The position numbers were made by a program, and so were the translations under genes. Below are positions 18,148 through 26,805 of a stretch of DNA of 64,000 nucleotides, one piece after another; within the stretch, counting starts at the first letter, position 1; each line of letters starts with the position of its first letter. This stretch comes from CSBr16-58 sp051859825. Lineage in GTDB: Bacteria > Bacteroidota > Bacteroidia > Flavobacteriales > Schleiferiaceae. The notes beneath the pieces are model-generated. The model saw only the letters and a program-made list of their open reading frames with translations. It was not told the DNA's origin and did not search any database. The stretch covers positions 1 to 64,000 of the forward strand of contig JBHYFA010000002.1 in NCBI GenBank assembly GCA_051859825.1, written 5' to 3'.

Positions 18148-18993
18148 CTAGTGTTGTGCAAAAACCTTACTTCTTTTTCTAAACATCACCACCACCAAAA
18201 ATATTCCCCCCAAACTCATGGCAATAGCTCCAGCGATAGAAACATTGAAGTAAAATCCTAAGATTACGCCAATTACACTTCCGAGTATGGCCACAGTAGC
18301 GGTTTTCAAGAGCAGTTCGGGTAAACGTTTAGAAATTATCCATGCAGTAGCAGCCGGAACCACCATCAAGGCAATCACCAAAATAGCTCCTACTGATTCA
18401 AAGGAAATAACCGTTACCGCACTCACCAGTCCCGTAATAACGTAATTCCACACCACAATGCTAAAGCCGATGGTGGCGGCATAGTCGGGCTGGAAGCTCA
18501 TGATTTTTAGCGGACGATAAAAGGCTCTCAAACATAGAAGAACAGCAAGCAGGGTGACACCGGTAACCATGGTTGTATTGGGAATGGGCGTTCCCAACAA
18601 AAGCGTTTTTCGTATTCCGGAGAATAAAATCTCTCCGTGTAAAACGCACTCTTGATCAAGGTCGGTTTGGCCGGCATACTTACTTATGAGTATGATACCC
18701 AAGGCGAAAAATGAGGTAAAAACTATTCCGGTAGCGGCATCGTCTTTTACCAAAAGTCTTTTTTTTAATACATCGATGAAAATGATGCATAGTAGTCCAA
18801 ATACAAAAGCACCAATAAGCATTGGGGTAGTGGCTCTACTCCCGCTGATGAGAAAAGCCAATACCAAGCCCGGAAGCACTGCATGACTGATGGCGTCCGA
18901 GAGCATGGCGCGGTGACGGATAACTAGAAAAACTCCCGCCAGAGAACAACTCAGGGAAACTAAAATGGCGTTTAGTAGTACCCAGCTATTCAT
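18148..18993 (-). CDS. Metal ABC transporter permease (TroD/ZnuB family)
   Basis: 281 aa with about eight hydrophobic helices. Family landmarks are RHRAMLSDAISHAVLPGLVLAF near the N-terminus and SFESVGAILVIALMVVPAATAW in the second half. It imports Mn2+, Fe2+ or Zn2+ together with the neighbouring permease, ATPase and binding lipoprotein. It overlaps the upstream permease gene by 8 nt and is the last gene of the operon. Confidence 0.92.
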   Translation of the reverse strand: MNSWVLLNAILVSLSCSLAGVFLVIRHRAMLSDAISHAVLPGLVLAFLISGSRATTPMLIGAFVFGLLCIIFIDVLKKRLLVKDDAATGIVFTSFFALGIILISKYAGQTDLDQECVLHGEILFSGIRKTLLLGTPIPNTTMVTGVTLLAVLLCLRAFYRPLKIMSFQPDYAATIGFSIVVWNYVITGLVSAVTVISFESVGAILVIALMVVPAATAWIISKRLPELLLKTATVAILGSVIGVILGFYFNVSIAGAIAMSLGGIFLVVVMFRKRSKVFAQH

Positions 18994-19879
18994 AGCTTTG
19001 TGGTTTTGGTTTTCTATTTCTGCGCTTGCGAATCATCTGCTGGCGTGGGGAGAATACCGCGCTTAGAATGAGTATGATTGCCATGCTGAGAACGATCCAC
19101 GGACCGGTGGGCATCTTAGCGTCGGAAAAGGAAATCACACTTCCGCTTACGGCGCTAATGATGGCAATAATGGCCGCCAGAATCATCATGCTGGGAACGC
19201 GATTGGTCCACATACGTGCAATGGCCGCAGGTGTAATCAATAAGGCGGCAATGAGAATAAGACCGATGCTTTGCATACCGATTGCCGTGCCCACCACTAC
19301 CAAAATGCTAAGGATATTTTCAAACAAACCAATTTTCACTCCTTTTGCTTGAGCACTCGCAGCATCAAAGGATATCCACTTGATTTGTCTGTAGCTCGCC
19401 GCTAAAATCAACAAAGCTATTCCACCAAAAATGCCGTAAACCATTAAATCACTGGGAACAATAGAGGCGGCTTGGCCAAATAAAAAGCTTTGCAGTCCCG
19501 AGGCGTCTTGGTAGCCACCTTGCTGCACCCGAGATAGCAATACCATCCCCAAACCAAAATACACGCTGAGCACGATGGCCATCGCACTGGTGGGTTGGAG
19601 GATGGTTTTTCTACTTATCCATTGAATGGAAAAAATGGAGATGATACCCCATACAAACGCCCCAATGCTCAATACGAGGGCGTCTTTTTGACCGTAGAGC
19701 AAAAATGCCCCCGCTATGCCCGGAAGCATTCCGTGGGCAACGGCGTCGCTGAGTAAAGATTTTTTTTGCAAATAGGTAAATGTGCCAATGATAGCCGAAA
19801 TTGCGGCGAGTGCTGCTGTACCTAAAAGCACCCAGAGGAGGTTGGGCGCCAGCCATACTTGAGCCATCACGGAATGCAT
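18986..19879 (-). CDS. Metal ABC transporter permease (TroC/ZnuB family)
   Basis: 297 aa, polytopic, with the ABC-3 landmarks YLQKKSLLSDAVAHGMLPGI and MQSIGLILIAALLITPAAIARM. It is the paralogue of the next gene; the two probably form a heterodimeric channel, as TroC and TroD do. The C-terminus is very basic (RKRRNRKPKPQ). It starts 6 nt after the ATPase gene. Confidence 0.92.
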   Translation of the reverse strand: MHSVMAQVWLAPNLLWVLLGTAALAAISAIIGTFTYLQKKSLLSDAVAHGMLPGIAGAFLLYGQKDALVLSIGAFVWGIISIFSIQWISRKTILQPTSAMAIVLSVYFGLGMVLLSRVQQGGYQDASGLQSFLFGQAASIVPSDLMVYGIFGGIALLILAASYRQIKWISFDAASAQAKGVKIGLFENILSILVVVGTAIGMQSIGLILIAALLITPAAIARMWTNRVPSMMILAAIIAIISAVSGSVISFSDAKMPTGPWIVLSMAIILILSAVFSPRQQMIRKRRNRKPKPQSYE

Positions 19880-19885
19880 TACACC

Positions 19886-20680
19886 TTAGGATTCTTGCTC
19901 CCCTTTCTCGCGGACGGGGAATTCTTTCTTGGCAATGAGTTCGCCAATGCGCGACAATACGGTAAGACGACCACCATAGGCCTCCTGAAGCAAGTCGGAA
20001 GTAAACACCTCTTTGGCTTCCCCGCAGGCTACCAAGCGGGTGTTGAGTAGGGCAATATGGTCGAAATATTCGTAGGCTGTTTGCAGGTCGTGGTGGACAA
20101 TCACCACCGTTTTGCCGTTGTTTTTCATTTCGGTTAGCAAACTCAAAATGGCATCTTCCGAAGCCGCATCTACGCCCACAAAAGGTTCGTCCATCAAGTA
20201 GAGGTCGGCCTTTTGCGCCAGCGAACGCGCGATGAAAACCCGCTGTTGTTGTCCGCCCGAAAGCTGACTGATATGTCGGTTAGCAAATTCCAACATGTTT
20301 ACCCTTTGCAGGGCTTCAACCGCAATTTCGCGGTCTTCCTTGGTGAGACGGTGGAAGAGCTTATTGGGTTTGTATCTACCCATAAGCACCACGTCCATTA
20401 CGTCGGCGGGGAAATCCCAGTCCACCGATTCGCGCTGGGGCACGTAGCTCACGCGGTGGCGAACGTTGTTGAGTTTTTCGCCAAATATTTTTATGTAACC
20501 GCTGTCGGGTTTCATCAAGCCCATGATGTTTTTGAGCAGGGTGGTTTTTCCGGAACCGTTAGGGCCTACAATGCCGATGAGTTTGCCTTGAGGAAAAGCA
20601 CAGTCGATTTCCCACAGAACGGGTTTACGCTCGTAACTGGCCGTGAGATTGTGTATTTCTATGGCGGGAGTATTTTCCAT
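19886..20680 (-). CDS. Metal ABC transporter ATP-binding protein (TroB/ZnuC family)
   Basis: 264 aa. Walker A is GPNGSGKTTLLKN, the signature is LSGGQQQRVFIARSLA, Walker B is LYLMDEPF, and the switch His is in VIVHHDL. It powers the metal importer. The start is placed at MENTPAIEIHN (20680), 2 nt after the stop of the binding-protein gene; an in-frame ATG at 20710 would overlap that gene. Confidence 0.95.
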   Translation of the reverse strand: MENTPAIEIHNLTASYERKPVLWEIDCAFPQGKLIGIVGPNGSGKTTLLKNIMGLMKPDSGYIKIFGEKLNNVRHRVSYVPQRESVDWDFPADVMDVVLMGRYKPNKLFHRLTKEDREIAVEALQRVNMLEFANRHISQLSGGQQQRVFIARSLAQKADLYLMDEPFVGVDAASEDAILSLLTEMKNNGKTVVIVHHDLQTAYEYFDHIALLNTRLVACGEAKEVFTSDLLQEAYGGRLTVLSRIGELIAKKEFPVREKGEQES

Positions 20681-20682
20681 GT

Positions 20683-21693
20683 TTAGCTTTCTTGTTTCGA
20701 TTTTTCCCAATCTTCTTCGCGGTATTCTTTGCCGCTGAGGGCTTCATAAATGGCGATTACGTTATGGCGGAATGCGCCGATGAGTGTAGCCTCGGGCGTT
20801 CCTTCGGCTCCGAGTGCGTCGCCGTACAGAGATGGACCTAAGATTACGTCCCAGCCTTTTCGTTTGCAGCCTTCCACTACGGATTTTAGAGCTTTATCAC
20901 TGATGCTGGTTTCGGGAAAAATGGCGGGAATTTTTCGTTCAACAAGTACATCTACCAAATTGGTAACATCGCGAATACCAAACTCGGCAACGGTAGAAAC
21001 GCCCTGAAGCGCCATTACTTCAATGTCGTAGGCCTTACCGAAATAGCGGAAGGCATCGTGGGCGGTAACGAGTACCCGCTGGTCGGCAGGAATGGATCCT
21101 AATACTCGGGTGGCCCAATCGTGGGTGATTACCAGCTCCGCTTGAAATTTCAAGGAGTTTGCCTGTATTTCTTCGAATAACCTAGGATACAAGTCACTGA
21201 GTACAATGGCGAGACTATCTACAGATTTTTGCCACAACTTCAGATCGAACCAGATATGCGGATCATAGTTTCCATCCACATTATCGGCTTTGAGTATGTC
21301 GTTGATGTTCAGTCCGGCGGCAATGGCGTAGGTGCGTCGATATCCCCATGAATCTGCTAGAATATCGGTAAATTTTCCCTCAAGTCCGAGCCCGTTATGA
21401 CAAAAGAAATGCGCTTTTTCCAGCATGGCTAAATCTGCGGGCGTGGCCTTATACAAATGCGGGTCAACACCTGGTCCCATCATCCCGTACACGCGCGAGA
21501 ATGGCTTTCCTAGGTTTTTTAGTGCATCGGCAATCATTCCGGTAGTGGCTACCCAGATGATTTTTTCGTCTTCGCGGAGTTGGTCAACCGCCCTACTGCG
21601 GGTTACTACTTCGTCAGCGCTAGAGCCCCCGCCACAGGAGGCCAGCGTAAAAATAAGGGGGGCTATAATGCCCGACAAAAGATATTTTGACAT
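20683..21693 (-). CDS. Metal ABC transporter substrate-binding lipoprotein (TroA/ZnuA family)
   Basis: 336 aa. The lipobox is TLASC (Cys20). Candidate metal ligands are His79 (VDPHLY), His146 (YDPHIW), His212 (VTAHDAF) and Asp292 (LYGDAL). Their spacing (67, 66, 80) closely follows His68, His133, His199 and Asp279 of TroA. That pattern suits Zn or Mn rather than assigning one metal. There is no His-rich loop of the high-affinity ZnuA kind. The gene overlaps the end of the regulator gene by 31 nt. Confidence 0.93.
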   Translation of the reverse strand: MSKYLLSGIIAPLIFTLASCGGGSSADEVVTRSRAVDQLREDEKIIWVATTGMIADALKNLGKPFSRVYGMMGPGVDPHLYKATPADLAMLEKAHFFCHNGLGLEGKFTDILADSWGYRRTYAIAAGLNINDILKADNVDGNYDPHIWFDLKLWQKSVDSLAIVLSDLYPRLFEEIQANSLKFQAELVITHDWATRVLGSIPADQRVLVTAHDAFRYFGKAYDIEVMALQGVSTVAEFGIRDVTNLVDVLVERKIPAIFPETSISDKALKSVVEGCKRKGWDVILGPSLYGDALGAEGTPEATLIGAFRHNVIAIYEALSGKEYREEDWEKSKQES

Positions 21694-22328
21694 GATATTT
21701 TGGATAACATTAGTTGTTGGTTGTTGACTTTAATCCATAGCGACTGGTCGTGCTCCAGTTTATTTTCAATGATCAGTTCGGTGCCTAAGGTCAAACCTAT
21801 TTGTTGGAGATATTGGAGGAAGGCGGGAGAGTCGTCATTCACGCCGAGAATGCGCACACTTTCACCGGGAGAAAATTCGGAAAGTTTTTGTCTATTCACA
21901 TTGGGAAATTCGCCTTTTTCATCGGGTATAGGGTCACCATGCGGGTCAAACTGGGGTCTTCCCAAGTACTCGTAAAGTCGTGCAGTAAGCTCAGTGGATT
22001 GGATATGCTCGAGCTGTTCGGCAATATCGTGAACTTCATCCCACTGAAAGTTGAGCTTTTCTACCAGGAAAACCTCCCACAGACGGCGCTTCCGAACAAT
22101 GTTGATGGCGATTTTTTTTCCTTTGTGAGTGAGGTTTACTCCTTGGTATTTCTCGTAGGAGATATAGCCTTTCTCACTGAGTTTTTTCAGCATGTCGGTC
22201 ACCGAGCTCGAAGCAATGTTGATGGATTTTGCTAAGGAAGAGGTGTTTACCGAGCCATTGGTTTCTGCGCTAAGTGCGAAAATGGCTTTGAGATAGTTTT
22301 CTTCGGTGAGACTGAGATTTGCAGACAT
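21663..22328 (-). CDS. DtxR/MntR-family metal-dependent transcriptional regulator
   Basis: 221 aa starting at MSANLSLTEENYLKAI. The N-terminal winged helix includes SLAKSINIASSSVTDMLKKL and GYISYEKYQGVNLT. The metal-binding dimerization domain includes VHDIAEQLEHIQS and PQFDPHGDPIPD, and a FeoA/SH3-like C-terminal domain has the GESVRILGVNDDS block. It probably represses the following transporter genes when its metal is plentiful, by analogy with TroR. It is the first gene of the operon. Confidence 0.93.
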   Translation of the reverse strand: MSANLSLTEENYLKAIFALSAETNGSVNTSSLAKSINIASSSVTDMLKKLSEKGYISYEKYQGVNLTHKGKKIAINIVRKRRLWEVFLVEKLNFQWDEVHDIAEQLEHIQSTELTARLYEYLGRPQFDPHGDPIPDEKGEFPNVNRQKLSEFSPGESVRILGVNDDSPAFLQYLQQIGLTLGTELIIENKLEHDQSLWIKVNNQQLMLSKISCQNIFCRAL

Positions 22329-22352
22329 ACAATGGCTTTCTTTTTTGGTGTG

Positions 22353-22360
22353 CAAATATA
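22353..22360 (-). promoter_or_regulatory. Promoter -7 box of the metal-uptake operon (TATATTTG)
   Basis: TATATTTG on the minus strand lies 24 nt before the regulator start. Just upstream (about 22366-22388) TTTTC...GAAAA arms surround a CATATATG core, a possible operator for the metal regulator. The operator is weakly supported. Confidence 0.5.
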
Positions 22361-22445
22361 CATTTTTCGACCCATATATGAAAACAGTTTAGGGCGGCCG
22401 AAATATTTCTTAGTTTTAGCGTGGCATCAATATTGATTTTCCACT

Positions 22446-22453
22446 TACATTTG
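22446..22453 (+). promoter_or_regulatory. Candidate promoter for the 22513 gene (TACATTTG)
   Basis: An exact TAnnTTTG match lies 59 nt before the start. No clear -33 element. Confidence 0.4.
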
Positions 22454-22512
22454 TCATCTATTACAAAATTGATTTTTTCGAACTCGCAAACCCTTTGTAA
22501 ATTTTATTTCTC

Positions 22513-23073
22513 ATGAATATTCGTTCTATTTTTTCCGTAGCCATCGCGGCCATTACTTTATCTACCGTAAGTGTTACCAGCACTTCTTGTAAGCGTTTTA
22601 AAGCTCCCGGCGAAGAGGTTACCGGGCCATTTAGTGGTAGAAAATATCAATCTAATAATCGCTACTTCCGCGCTACCGGGCAGGCAACTTCAATGGATGC
22701 CAATACTTCCAAGACTCGTTCGATGGCAAACGCTAAAGCACGACTTGCGGGATTGGTTTCTACCACCATGCGTACCGTGGGCGATGAGTACATTCAGGAG
22801 AAAGGAATTACTAACGCTGGTGAATTTATGGAGCGCTACGAGGTTTTATCTCGTGAAGTAGTAAACCAAACGATTTCTGATATTCGCATGATTGGTGAGC
22901 GTACTTTTCGTTTAGAAAATGGACGTTTTCAAACTTACACTGCCTTAGAAATTCGCAAGCGTCACATGTATCGCCACATGCGCCGTTTGGCCGAAGCCCG
23001 CAGAGATTGGAATGAAGCTGATCGTAATGCGTTTGTGGACTTTATGAAGATGCTTGAGGAGGAAGCGGAGTAA
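22513..23073 (+). CDS. Putative lipoprotein, LPP20-like
   Basis: 186 aa. A signal peptide is followed by a Cys in TSTSC (Cys26), compatible with lipidation although the -3 residue is unusual. The region FRATGQATSMDANTSKTRSM, then ANAKARLAG, resembles the start of LPP20/FlgT-N type domains, in which a small residue-rich helix follows an ATG-x-A strand. The rest is helical and charged. The function is unknown and the family match is from memory only. Confidence 0.75.
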   Translation: MNIRSIFSVAIAAITLSTVSVTSTSCKRFKAPGEEVTGPFSGRKYQSNNRYFRATGQATSMDANTSKTRSMANAKARLAGLVSTTMRTVGDEYIQEKGITNAGEFMERYEVLSREVVNQTISDIRMIGERTFRLENGRFQTYTALEIRKRHMYRHMRRLAEARRDWNEADRNAFVDFMKMLEEEAE

Positions 23074-23075
23074 AT

Positions 23076-23124
23076 AGTTAAAAGTTAAAAGTTAAAAGTT
23101 AAAAGTTGGAAGTTGGAAGTTGAA
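23076..23124. repeat. 7-bp tandem repeat, seven units
   Basis: Four units of AGTTAAA are followed by two of AGTTGGA and one of AGTTGAA, starting 3 bp after the stop codon of the preceding gene. Copy number may vary between strains. Confidence 0.85.
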
Positions 23125-23182
23125 ATGGAAGTGTGAAGTTGATGCGTTGGAACTTTTGAATTGGCGATTTTAATTATCATAA

Positions 23183-25672
23183 ATGAATCACTTCCTCACT
23201 AAGTCAAAATCATTAATCGGGCGGCGGAAATACGTTTTTCTGCTGCTCGTTTTTTTTTCTTGTATTTCTACCGAGATTTTTGCTCAAACGCTAGAGGGGT
23301 ACGTGCTTTCAAATACCGGTGATACGCTTTACTTCGCCTCCGTTTTTATCGAAGAAAAGGGAAAAGGTGTTTCGGCAAACGCACAGGGACGCTATCAATT
23401 GAATTTAGAAAAGGGCGAACATCGGATTCGGGTTCAATATATTGGTTATCAAAGTTATTCGGAAAGCGTGCGCATTGATTCGGGACAAACGTTGCGAAAA
23501 GATTTTATCCTACGTCAAGAAGCGGACTCCTTGAGAGAGGTGGAGGTTTTTTTAGGGAAAGAAGATCCCGCCATGGACATCATGCGCAAGGCCATTGCCA
23601 AAAGACGCTATCACCGAAGCCTGTACGCTTCCTATTCCGCCGAAGTCTATGTGAAAGGAACGGGTGTTTTGCTTAAGGCTCCGGCAATTATTCGCAAGCA
23701 ATTGGAGCGTGATGGACTCTCCATGAATCGCGCTTTTACGGTAGAGTCACGAAGCATTGTGAATTTTCGCCAGCCGGATTCCCTTTCAGAAAAAGTCATT
23801 GCCATTCGCACGGTCGGCGACGATCGGGGAATAACTCCGGGGAGGTTTATCAACGCTTCTTTTTACGACGACAATATTTCGGGGGTGGTGTCGCCCCTTT
23901 CGGATAGAGCAATGAGTGTGTATCGCTTCGCCTATCGCGGAACATTTGAGGATGAGGGGCGAACGATTTACCGCATTGGCATTATCCCCCGCCGGCCGGG
24001 AGAGGATACTTTTACCGGGACACTGTATCTCGTGGAAGATACCTACGCGATTTATAGTACCGACGTCACCACTTTTTTCAACGGAATAGAGGTGAATTTG
24101 AAGCAGGTATATCGACCCGTGAAAGGGCCTTGCTGGTTGCCTATTCAACACCGAGTGCGTTTTAACGGGAAGATTTTCGGGGTGGCTTTCGAGGCAAATT
24201 ATCTGGCCAATGTAGATCGCTACGAGGTTCAGTTAGACTCTGCGGTACTCGCTCTCAATATTCGTTTAGACGCCCAGCTTCCCACGGATACGGTTGATAG
24301 TCCGAAAAAGGTGCGCAGGCAATTGAAAAAACAAACCCGCACGGAACATCAGGAACCCGAGGTGATTATCAAACGCGAATTTTTGATTGACACCTTGGCC
24401 TTTGATCATGATTTGAATTTTTGGGAAGAAAATCGTCCGGTACCGCTTACCGATTTGGAAGTGGAGGGCTACGCCATTGCCGATAGTTTGGCTCTGATTG
24501 AAAAGGAAAAAGAAGATAGTACCTCTTCAGCCTTTACTTGGCCGGAAATATTTTTTGGCGGAAGGTATAAACTCAGCGAGAAAGCCAGTTTTCGCTGGCA
24601 TAGTCCCTTGGCTTTAGTGGAGTACAACAGCATCGAAGGGGTGGTTTTTCAAGCGCGAACTAGTCTTGGCTATCGCCCTGACTCACTTGAGCCATTGCGG
24701 TATTCATTTACTTGGAATCACCGTTATGGTTTGTCGTCCGACAGGTATTTTTGGTATATGCGCGCCGACCGTAGGCTTAGCACAAGCAGTTCATTTTCCA
24801 CTTGGGCGTTGGAGGGCGGACATACTGTAAAGCAGTTTAATCGCGAGAATCCCATTCATCCCATTGCCAATTCCCTGCACACTTGGATTGCCAGTCAGAA
24901 CTTAATTAAGCTCTTTCGGCAAAAGTACGTGCGTGTAGAGTGGGAGGGGAGTGCCACCCGTAAGTGGGATGTTAGCGTATATGTTGAAGCAGCAGAGCGA
25001 GCGGGAATGCCCAACGCATTTGAGCACCGGCGTTTTACCAGCAATTTGGACGACAGAGTTATCCAAACCCAAGTGCTTCACGGTGGAGGTAGTTTTTTGT
25101 GGCGACCGGGCTTAAAGTATCGGGAGTATAATCAGGTGAGGCGCCCCATCATGTATAATGCTCCACGGTGGGAATTGAATTGGCGTTCCGGTGTGTACAG
25201 TGACGGGGAAGCGTTTTTGCATACCGAAATCAGGCACGGACATTTTGTCAATGTGTTTTGGAACGACGAGCTGAATTGGAACTTCACCGCCGGAAGAATG
25301 TTTGGTAATCCCGATTTCCCGGATTGGCATCACTTCCTTGGTAACCGCAGTATTTTCTCGCCTTCCGAGCAGCAGTTTTTCCTGCTTCCCTACTACGATT
25401 TCAGCACCACGGGCAATTATTTCACCGCGATGTTTGATTACGAATTTTCAAAGTTATTCATTACCCGCTCGCCTTACGCCGTAATGATGCTGGGGCTCAC
25501 GGAGCATCTTGGAGCTAAAACTCTCATTATGGAAGGCAATAGACCCTACTACGAAATTGGGTACTCACTCAAAGGCATTCTGCGCACGTTGCGTTTAGAC
25601 GTTGCGTATTCCAACTTGGGCTACAGATGGGGCGTGATGTTGGGTTTGGGAGGGATTATTTCGTTTGAGTAG
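23183..25672 (+). CDS. DUF5686 protein with carboxypeptidase-regulatory-like N-terminal domain
   Basis: 829 aa with a signal peptide (VFLLLVFFSCISTEIFAQ). Residues 36-115 or so form a CarboxypepD_reg-like beta sandwich (LEGYVLSNTGDTLYFASVFI...IRVQYIGYQSYS). The rest matches the DUF5686 pattern with many aromatic-rich strands ending in YSNLGYRWGVMLGLGG, as expected for an outer-membrane beta-barrel. The family is widespread in Bacteroidota and of unknown function. Upstream are the 7-bp repeats. The following higBA operon is convergent. Confidence 0.88.
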   Translation: MNHFLTKSKSLIGRRKYVFLLLVFFSCISTEIFAQTLEGYVLSNTGDTLYFASVFIEEKGKGVSANAQGRYQLNLEKGEHRIRVQYIGYQSYSESVRIDSGQTLRKDFILRQEADSLREVEVFLGKEDPAMDIMRKAIAKRRYHRSLYASYSAEVYVKGTGVLLKAPAIIRKQLERDGLSMNRAFTVESRSIVNFRQPDSLSEKVIAIRTVGDDRGITPGRFINASFYDDNISGVVSPLSDRAMSVYRFAYRGTFEDEGRTIYRIGIIPRRPGEDTFTGTLYLVEDTYAIYSTDVTTFFNGIEVNLKQVYRPVKGPCWLPIQHRVRFNGKIFGVAFEANYLANVDRYEVQLDSAVLALNIRLDAQLPTDTVDSPKKVRRQLKKQTRTEHQEPEVIIKREFLIDTLAFDHDLNFWEENRPVPLTDLEVEGYAIADSLALIEKEKEDSTSSAFTWPEIFFGGRYKLSEKASFRWHSPLALVEYNSIEGVVFQARTSLGYRPDSLEPLRYSFTWNHRYGLSSDRYFWYMRADRRLSTSSSFSTWALEGGHTVKQFNRENPIHPIANSLHTWIASQNLIKLFRQKYVRVEWEGSATRKWDVSVYVEAAERAGMPNAFEHRRFTSNLDDRVIQTQVLHGGGSFLWRPGLKYREYNQVRRPIMYNAPRWELNWRSGVYSDGEAFLHTEIRHGHFVNVFWNDELNWNFTAGRMFGNPDFPDWHHFLGNRSIFSPSEQQFFLLPYYDFSTTGNYFTAMFDYEFSKLFITRSPYAVMMLGLTEHLGAKTLIMEGNRPYYEIGYSLKGILRTLRLDVAYSNLGYRWGVMLGLGGIISFE

Positions 25673-25727
25673 GCATGTACATTCCGATTTTATTTTTTGC
25701 GAATTTCATGCTTAAGATGCAGTTAAG

Positions 25728-25767
25728 AGTTGAAAAAAATGGGGCTGAATTATCTGCACAGCTCGTA
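25728..25767. repeat. 40-bp direct repeat, copy 1 (spans the higA 3' end)
   Basis: Matches 26549-26588 in 37 of 40 positions, with the last 24 identical. This copy covers the last six codons and stop of higA plus downstream sequence. Confidence 0.9.
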
Positions 25768-26118
25768 ATCAGCAACCAGTACAGAAGCGGAGATTTGCAG
25801 GTGTTTTTCTAGGGTGCGAATCATTTCTACGGTGAGGCGCTTTTTGCGATTGAGGATTTCGGACACCCGACTTTTACCTCCAATGAGTCCTACCAAATCT
25901 TGCTGACGCATATTTAGCTCTTGCATTCGAATCTTTATCGCTTCAATTGGATCCGGGGCTTCAATAGGATAATGTTCGTTTTCGTAGTTTTCAATTATTA
26001 GTGAAAGTATTTCCGCCTCATCACCTTCCGGCGAATTTTCCGGTGCATCAAAAATTTCTTCCAAACGCACGAGAGCATTCTGGTAATCTTCTTGGGTTTT
26101 AATAGGTTTTAAGCGCAT
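25750..26118 (-). CDS. higA: Antitoxin HigA, Xre-family
   Basis: 122 aa. An N-terminal helical part (KTQEDYQNALVRLEEIFD) is followed by a helix-turn-helix (NMRQQDLVGLIGGKSRVSEI, then LNRKKRLTVEMIRTL). This is the usual HigA antitoxin of higBA modules with the toxin gene first. It should neutralise HigB and repress the operon. The start lies one nt after the higB stop, so the two are translationally coupled. Confidence 0.9.
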   Translation of the reverse strand: MRLKPIKTQEDYQNALVRLEEIFDAPENSPEGDEAEILSLIIENYENEHYPIEAPDPIEAIKIRMQELNMRQQDLVGLIGGKSRVSEILNRKKRLTVEMIRTLEKHLQISASVLVADYELCR

Positions 26119-26119
26119 G

Positions 26120-26416
26120 TTATATGGTGTTAGCGTTTATCTTATCGTACTCTTCGTGTGTTCCTATGAATCGAATAAATGCCCATTGTTTTTGATAATT
26201 AAATTTTACCACAAGACGATAAGCATTCCCTTTTATGTTAAAAACAACTCTGCTGTCTTTAAGGATGCTAGCTCCTGCATAAGTTTTTTTGATATCAGAA
26301 GGTGATGACCAATTGGATCTTTTCGCCATATAATACCAAGTCTTTAAATGCTGCTCTGAATCTGCGTGAATTTCCCAGAACAGCCTTAACGTACTTTTGG
26401 CTATTATTCGTTTCAT
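26120..26416 (-). CDS. higB: Toxin HigB, mRNA interferase
   Basis: 98 aa of the RelE-like HigB fold: MKRIIAKSTLRLFWEIHAD at the N-terminus, SWS/SPSDIKKTYAGASIL in the middle, and the strand-rich VVFNIKGNAYRLVVKFNY...AFIRFIGTHEEYDKI typical of HigB. The conserved His in GTHEEYDKI belongs to the family motif. It would cleave mRNA at the ribosome. It is transcribed before higA, the order typical of higBA. Confidence 0.92.
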   Translation of the reverse strand: MKRIIAKSTLRLFWEIHADSEQHLKTWYYMAKRSNWSSPSDIKKTYAGASILKDSRVVFNIKGNAYRLVVKFNYQKQWAFIRFIGTHEEYDKINANTI

Positions 26417-26432
26417 CTACACATAACATTTG

Positions 26433-26440
26433 CAAAGATA
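26433..26440 (-). promoter_or_regulatory. higBA promoter -7 box (TATCTTTG)
   Basis: An exact TAnnTTTG match on the minus strand, 16 nt before the higB ATG. No -33 TTTG at the usual spacing. Confidence 0.55.
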
Positions 26441-26529
26441 AACAAAGTTCTCTAAAATCGAACTATTTTATTGATTATTAGTCATGCAAATATATAAGAT
26501 TTTTATTACAAATATTGTTAAATTATTTT

Positions 26530-26805
26530 ATGCTTGTTGGTATACGTAAGTTGAAAGAAATTGAGCTGAATTATCTGCACAGCTCGTATGATAAGCGGAG
26601 TTGGTCTTTAGATTCCATTACCTACTATGGCGAGCTAAAACAAGCCTTGCCTGCTTTAGAAGTTGATGTAAAAGAAATAGATAATAGACGAAGAGTCATC
26701 GGACTACCGCCAATTTATTTATACGTCGATTATTGGGAAGACCATAAAGCTGGTTTTGAGTGGTATCGGGAAGCGTTTTTAAAAGGCGTTACCTCGTCTT
26801 TATAA
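26530..26805 (+). CDS. Hypothetical protein, possibly a chimeric or decayed frame
   Basis: 91 aa with an ATG at 26530. The first 20 residues or so (LKEIELNYLHSSYDK) are encoded by the antisense of a duplicated higA 3' end, so that part cannot be ancestral coding sequence in this frame. The C-terminal half (LPPIYLYVDYWEDHKAGFEW) looks protein-like and shares no family that I recognise. It overlaps the convergent PIN gene by 17 bp. Confidence 0.3.
   Translation: MLVGIRKLKEIELNYLHSSYDKRSWSLDSITYYGELKQALPALEVDVKEIDNRRRVIGLPPIYLYVDYWEDHKAGFEWYREAFLKGVTSSL
26549..26588. repeat. 40-bp direct repeat, copy 2 (higA 3' end remnant)
   Basis: The minus strand reads YELCR then TAA, exactly the last codons of higA. 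Before it, CTCCGCTT matches the upstream higA codons after a 13-bp gap. It is therefore the remains of a second higA copy lying in the same orientation upstream of higB. Confidence 0.85.

Noticed and set aside
22366..22388. Definite metal-regulator operator upstream of the DtxR-family gene
   Set aside because: The arms are only 5 bp with an 11-bp spacer and do not match a known DtxR or MntR box, so it is mentioned only as possible.
23076..23124. 7-bp tandem repeat as a phase-variable promoter of the DUF5686 gene
   Set aside because: It sits next to the previous stop codon, 59 bp from the next start, with no promoter box near it. Copy number may vary but there is no sign of a switch.
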